Shown in pieces: positions 61,634 to 64,000 of a stretch of 64,000 nucleotides of DNA; position 1 is the stretch's first letter, and every line of letters begins with the position of its first letter. The position numbers and the translations under genes are program-made. Source of the stretch: an uncultured bacterium (lineage in GTDB: Bacteria; Bacillota; Clostridia; Oscillospirales; Acutalibacteraceae); NCBI GenBank assembly GCA_949283655.1, contig CASDTH010000042.1, positions 1-64,000 on the forward strand, given 5' to 3'. The notes under the pieces were generated by a model. It searched no databases and had not been told where the DNA came from. It worked only from the letters and a program-made list of their open reading frames with translations.

Positions 61634-62626
61634 TTAAAATGGATACCAGCGCTCCGCATTTTGATAGGGATTGGAGCCGCCGTGGCGGTCATACCACGCC
61701 TGTGGGTAATGTGGGTTGGGGTTCACCGCCGCCTTCGAAACATCCACCTCGGCGCTCTCCCCCTCGCGCACCAGCCGGGCCACTACCACAAAGCGTGCGT
61801 CAATGCTCGTGCCAAGCTCATAGGTGCAGGTGGAGAGCGTCAGCACCTTGTCATCCGGCTGCACATCCACATCTGTTGTAAACAGGCTGCGCTCACGCAC
61901 CTCATCAATATATGCCATAAAGGTCTCGTCATCCATATCAGGGTAAATATAGTTGAACACATAGCCGTTGTCATCCTTCGGCTGTGTGGTCGCCAGAAAC
62001 GCACCGATTACCTTCCACTGATAATCCTGATAGAGCGTGTTAAAGGTGATCACCGGGGCATTTTTGTAGCCCTCCAGCGTGTGATAGCTCATTACGCCGG
62101 TAAAGCACATGCCATTATCCAGTGCATCCCCCTGCAGGTTATGCCCGTAGAGGATCGTATTGCGGGAGAGTCCTTTGGCATCGTTGCGGTAATCCATGAA
62201 GGGATCGCCATACTCTGTATATTCATGATAATAGTTATAGCGCAGGTAATAATCGTTTGCGCCCTGCGCTTTCGTCGCCTGCAGGATGGGGGTATCCGTG
62301 CGAGTATTCGGGATGGTGAGCCAGCCCACCACATCGTTATTCACCGCATAGAGATGCTGAAATTTTTCCTGCATTCCCTCTGGCGCCGTGAAAGCAGGGT
62401 ATTTCGTTTTAAGCGCGGAGAGCACAGGGTCTGCCTGCGCCTGCGCTGGCTGAGCCTGCGGCTGCTCCTGGTGCTGCACAGCACGGAAAACGGCAACTCC
62501 GCTGCTGGCAAGGATCGCGCAAACGGAAAGAATCGCCACGATTTTGCGTACCCATTCCAGCGCCGTATCACCGGGGAAGGGAAAAACCGCGTGTAAAAAC
62601 CTGCTACCGGATTTATTTTGATCCAT
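61634..62626 (-). CDS. Class B sortase, second copy
   Basis: A 330-residue class B sortase. One N-terminal membrane helix (about 28-50) is followed by the catalytic domain: His in YGHNL (near 160), Cys in TLSTCTY (near 264) and Arg in FVVVARLVREG. It shares most of the core with the sortase at 59922-61421, for example the FNTLYQDYQWKV-type and DNGYVFNYI segments, so the two are tandem paralogues. It lacks the long N-terminal region. ATG at 62626 follows GGCGGA. Class B enzymes usually have few, neighbouring substrates, but none with a clear signal is adjacent. Confidence 0.9.
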   Translation of the reverse strand: MDQNKSGSRFLHAVFPFPGDTALEWVRKIVAILSVCAILASSGVAVFRAVQHQEQPQAQPAQAQADPVLSALKTKYPAFTAPEGMQEKFQHLYAVNNDVVGWLTIPNTRTDTPILQATKAQGANDYYLRYNYYHEYTEYGDPFMDYRNDAKGLSRNTILYGHNLQGDALDNGMCFTGVMSYHTLEGYKNAPVITFNTLYQDYQWKVIGAFLATTQPKDDNGYVFNYIYPDMDDETFMAYIDEVRERSLFTTDVDVQPDDKVLTLSTCTYELGTSIDARFVVVARLVREGESAEVDVSKAAVNPNPHYPQAWYDRHGGSNPYQNAERWYPF

Positions 62627-62714
62627 TTTCAATTCCGCCTTTCATGGAGCGCTACGGGAAAACAGCGGACCCGGCTACTGCGCCGGCGCTCCGCCCCGCT
62701 CTATCCTATTCATT

Positions 62715-63953
62715 TCAATCTGATAAATACAGCCGGATGAGATCCAGCGCGTTCGACGCAGTGACAAAGCGGTTATATTCCCGGTTGCCGCCCCCACGCC
62801 CAGTGTTAACCGTGCGGGCCAGCGTGCGCGACCCATCCGTCAATGCGATGAAAGAAAGGCCCGCCGGGTTGCCCCGGTCATCGCCATCCGGCCCCGCCAG
62901 CCCCGTTACACCGAGGCCGATATCCGCGCCGCTCACACGCAGTGCGCCTGTAGCCATCTCTGCCGCTGTTTCCGCGCTGATCACGCCGTATTTCGCAATC
63001 GTATCCGGTGAAACACCGAGCAGCTCCTGCTTGATCCGGTTGGAATAAGAAACAATGCCGCACTCTAACACCTCAGAGGCGCCAGGAATCTCCGTGATCC
63101 GCTTGGCAATGAGCCCTGCCGTGCAGGATTCCGCCAGGCCCACCTTCATGCCGCGCTCGCGCAGCATGCGCACTACAACCTGCTGGAGGCTTTCCGCATC
63201 CACACCGTATACGAGATCGCCATACAGCGCGCAGAGCGCATCCACCGTGGGCCTGCACAGCGCATCCGCCTCCTCGCGGGAAGCAGCCCGCGCCGTTACC
63301 CGTAAAAGCGCTTCGCCATCCTTTGCATAGGGGGCGACAGTTGGATTCTCCTGCCGGAGGTAGGGAGCCGCCCGCTCGGCCATCGCACTCTCGCCAATGC
63401 CAAAGGTACGCACCGTGTGCGACACAATCGCTCCGCCTGCAAACTGGGCGAGATACGGTGCCACCTGCTCGAAAAACATGGGCTTGAGTTCACGCGGCGG
63501 GCCGGGCAGAAGGATCACAATCTTACCCTTCCACTCCACAGCGCAACCCGGCGCCGTGCCGTGATCATTGCGAAACGCCGTGCAGCCCTGCGGCAGCAGC
63601 GCCTGCTTGCGGTTGGTTTCCGGCATGCTCTGCCCACGGGCGTGAAAAAACGCTTCAATGCGCCGCAGGCTTTCTGCATCCTCCACAAGCGGAAGGCCAA
63701 GCGATTTGGCGCACACCTCTTTTGTCAGATCATCCGCCGTGGGGCCAAGCCCGCCGGTGGTCAGCACAATATCACTGCGGGAAAGCGCGGTATCGAGCAG
63801 AGCAGCAAGGCGCTGCGCATTATCCCCCACCGTGCTGTGATACAGAACGGTAAAGCCCATCCGAGCCAGCTCTCCCGCCAGAAATTGTGCGTCCGTATTC
63901 ACAATATCGCCGAGCAAAAGCTCGGTGCCAACGGATACGATTTCAGCTTTCAT
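62715..63953 (-). CDS. cinA: CinA-family protein (competence/damage-inducible)
   Basis: A 412-residue protein with two domains. The N-terminal MoaB/MogA-like COG1058 domain (1-165) has VGTELLLGDIVNTD and LTTGGLGPTADD, and is linked to pyrophosphatase activity on ADP-ribose or NADP-type compounds. The C-terminal CinA domain (about 255-410) has GLAESCTAGLIAKRI and GLAGPDGDDRGNPAG, linked to nicotinamide mononucleotide deamidase activity. Both are complete, and the start ATG follows AAAGGAAGG. It is probably a pyridine-nucleotide recycling enzyme, not directly a competence protein. The gene order with the sortases is loose (88-base gap). Confidence 0.92.
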   Translation of the reverse strand: MKAEIVSVGTELLLGDIVNTDAQFLAGELARMGFTVLYHSTVGDNAQRLAALLDTALSRSDIVLTTGGLGPTADDLTKEVCAKSLGLPLVEDAESLRRIEAFFHARGQSMPETNRKQALLPQGCTAFRNDHGTAPGCAVEWKGKIVILLPGPPRELKPMFFEQVAPYLAQFAGGAIVSHTVRTFGIGESAMAERAAPYLRQENPTVAPYAKDGEALLRVTARAASREEADALCRPTVDALCALYGDLVYGVDAESLQQVVVRMLRERGMKVGLAESCTAGLIAKRITEIPGASEVLECGIVSYSNRIKQELLGVSPDTIAKYGVISAETAAEMATGALRVSGADIGLGVTGLAGPDGDDRGNPAGLSFIALTDGSRTLARTVNTGRGGGNREYNRFVTASNALDLIRLYLSD

Positions 63954-64000
63954 CTAAAACCTTCCTTTATCGCCAAAGCGAAACGCGCCCCTATGCATCA

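Overview
The window looks like a chromosomal segment of an anaerobic, endospore-forming Firmicute of the class Clostridia, most likely an Oscillospirales/Ruminococcaceae-type gut or fermenter bacterium. The reasons are a moderately GC-rich genome with strong AGGAGG ribosome binding sites, sporulation genes (SleB-like cortex hydrolase, YtaF, SpoVAE, a SpoIID-domain protein), an HndABCD-type [FeFe] hydrogenase operon, meso-diaminopimelate dehydrogenase, class B sortases and a small archaeal-type prolyl-tRNA synthetase. Taxonomy is inferred from gene content only.

Layout. 0.3-3.7 kb: SleB-like hydrolase, small zinc-ribbon membrane protein, an orphan Imm5-like immunity protein, a PHP phosphoesterase and an unknown protein. 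4.1-9.1 kb: hydrogenase operon (NuoE-like, stand-alone HATPase, [2Fe-2S] thioredoxin-like, NuoF-like, HydA) behind a promoter with a near-perfect Rex-type operator. 9.2-13.9 kb: OmpR-type two-component system with a lipoprotein, a Tam-like methyltransferase, YtaF and a GNAT enzyme.

14-26.5 kb is the accessory part of the window. It reads as lower in GC and contains a compact six-gene minus-strand operon: ferredoxin-nitroreductase, ferredoxin-PNPOx-like protein, OpuC-like permease fused to its binding protein, OpuC-like ATPase, zinc-type macrodomain hydrolase and an SirTM-class sirtuin. A divergent HxlR regulator faces it. This combination suggests redox-linked reversible ADP-ribosylation, without the usual GcvH-L/LplA2 substrate genes. 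It is followed by decaying genes: a Tam fragment with a Trp-to-stop change, a YoaP-like GNAT, a C-terminally short DUF1989 protein, a GNAT gene with a second Trp-to-stop change, a stand-alone 692-residue protein with repeated winged-helix-like units and a PD-(D/E)xK nuclease domain, and an XRE regulator frameshifted in a run of seven G.

26.6-34 kb is housekeeping: a GMP synthase lacking its glutaminase domain, ddh, tmRNA next to smpB, recR-ybaB-dnaX, SRP RNA immediately upstream of dnaX, and an AI-2E family permease. 34.3-44 kb holds a membrane protein, a propeller-like surface protein with a PDTG sorting signal, spoVAE, small proteins, pspC, folD-lgt and a pair of M16 peptidase homologues. 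44.2-51.5 kb is a single 2,438-residue cyclic beta-1,2-glucan synthase-like enzyme (GT84 plus GH94). 51.8-64 kb holds a zinc-ribbon membrane protein, proS, an exported beta-rich protein, a ceramidase-like secreted protein, a permuted SpoIID/LytB-domain membrane protein, two tandem class B sortases and cinA.

Starts were chosen from Shine-Dalgarno sequences and family N-termini. Promoters and terminators were found by eye. All family assignments are from recognition, not from searches.
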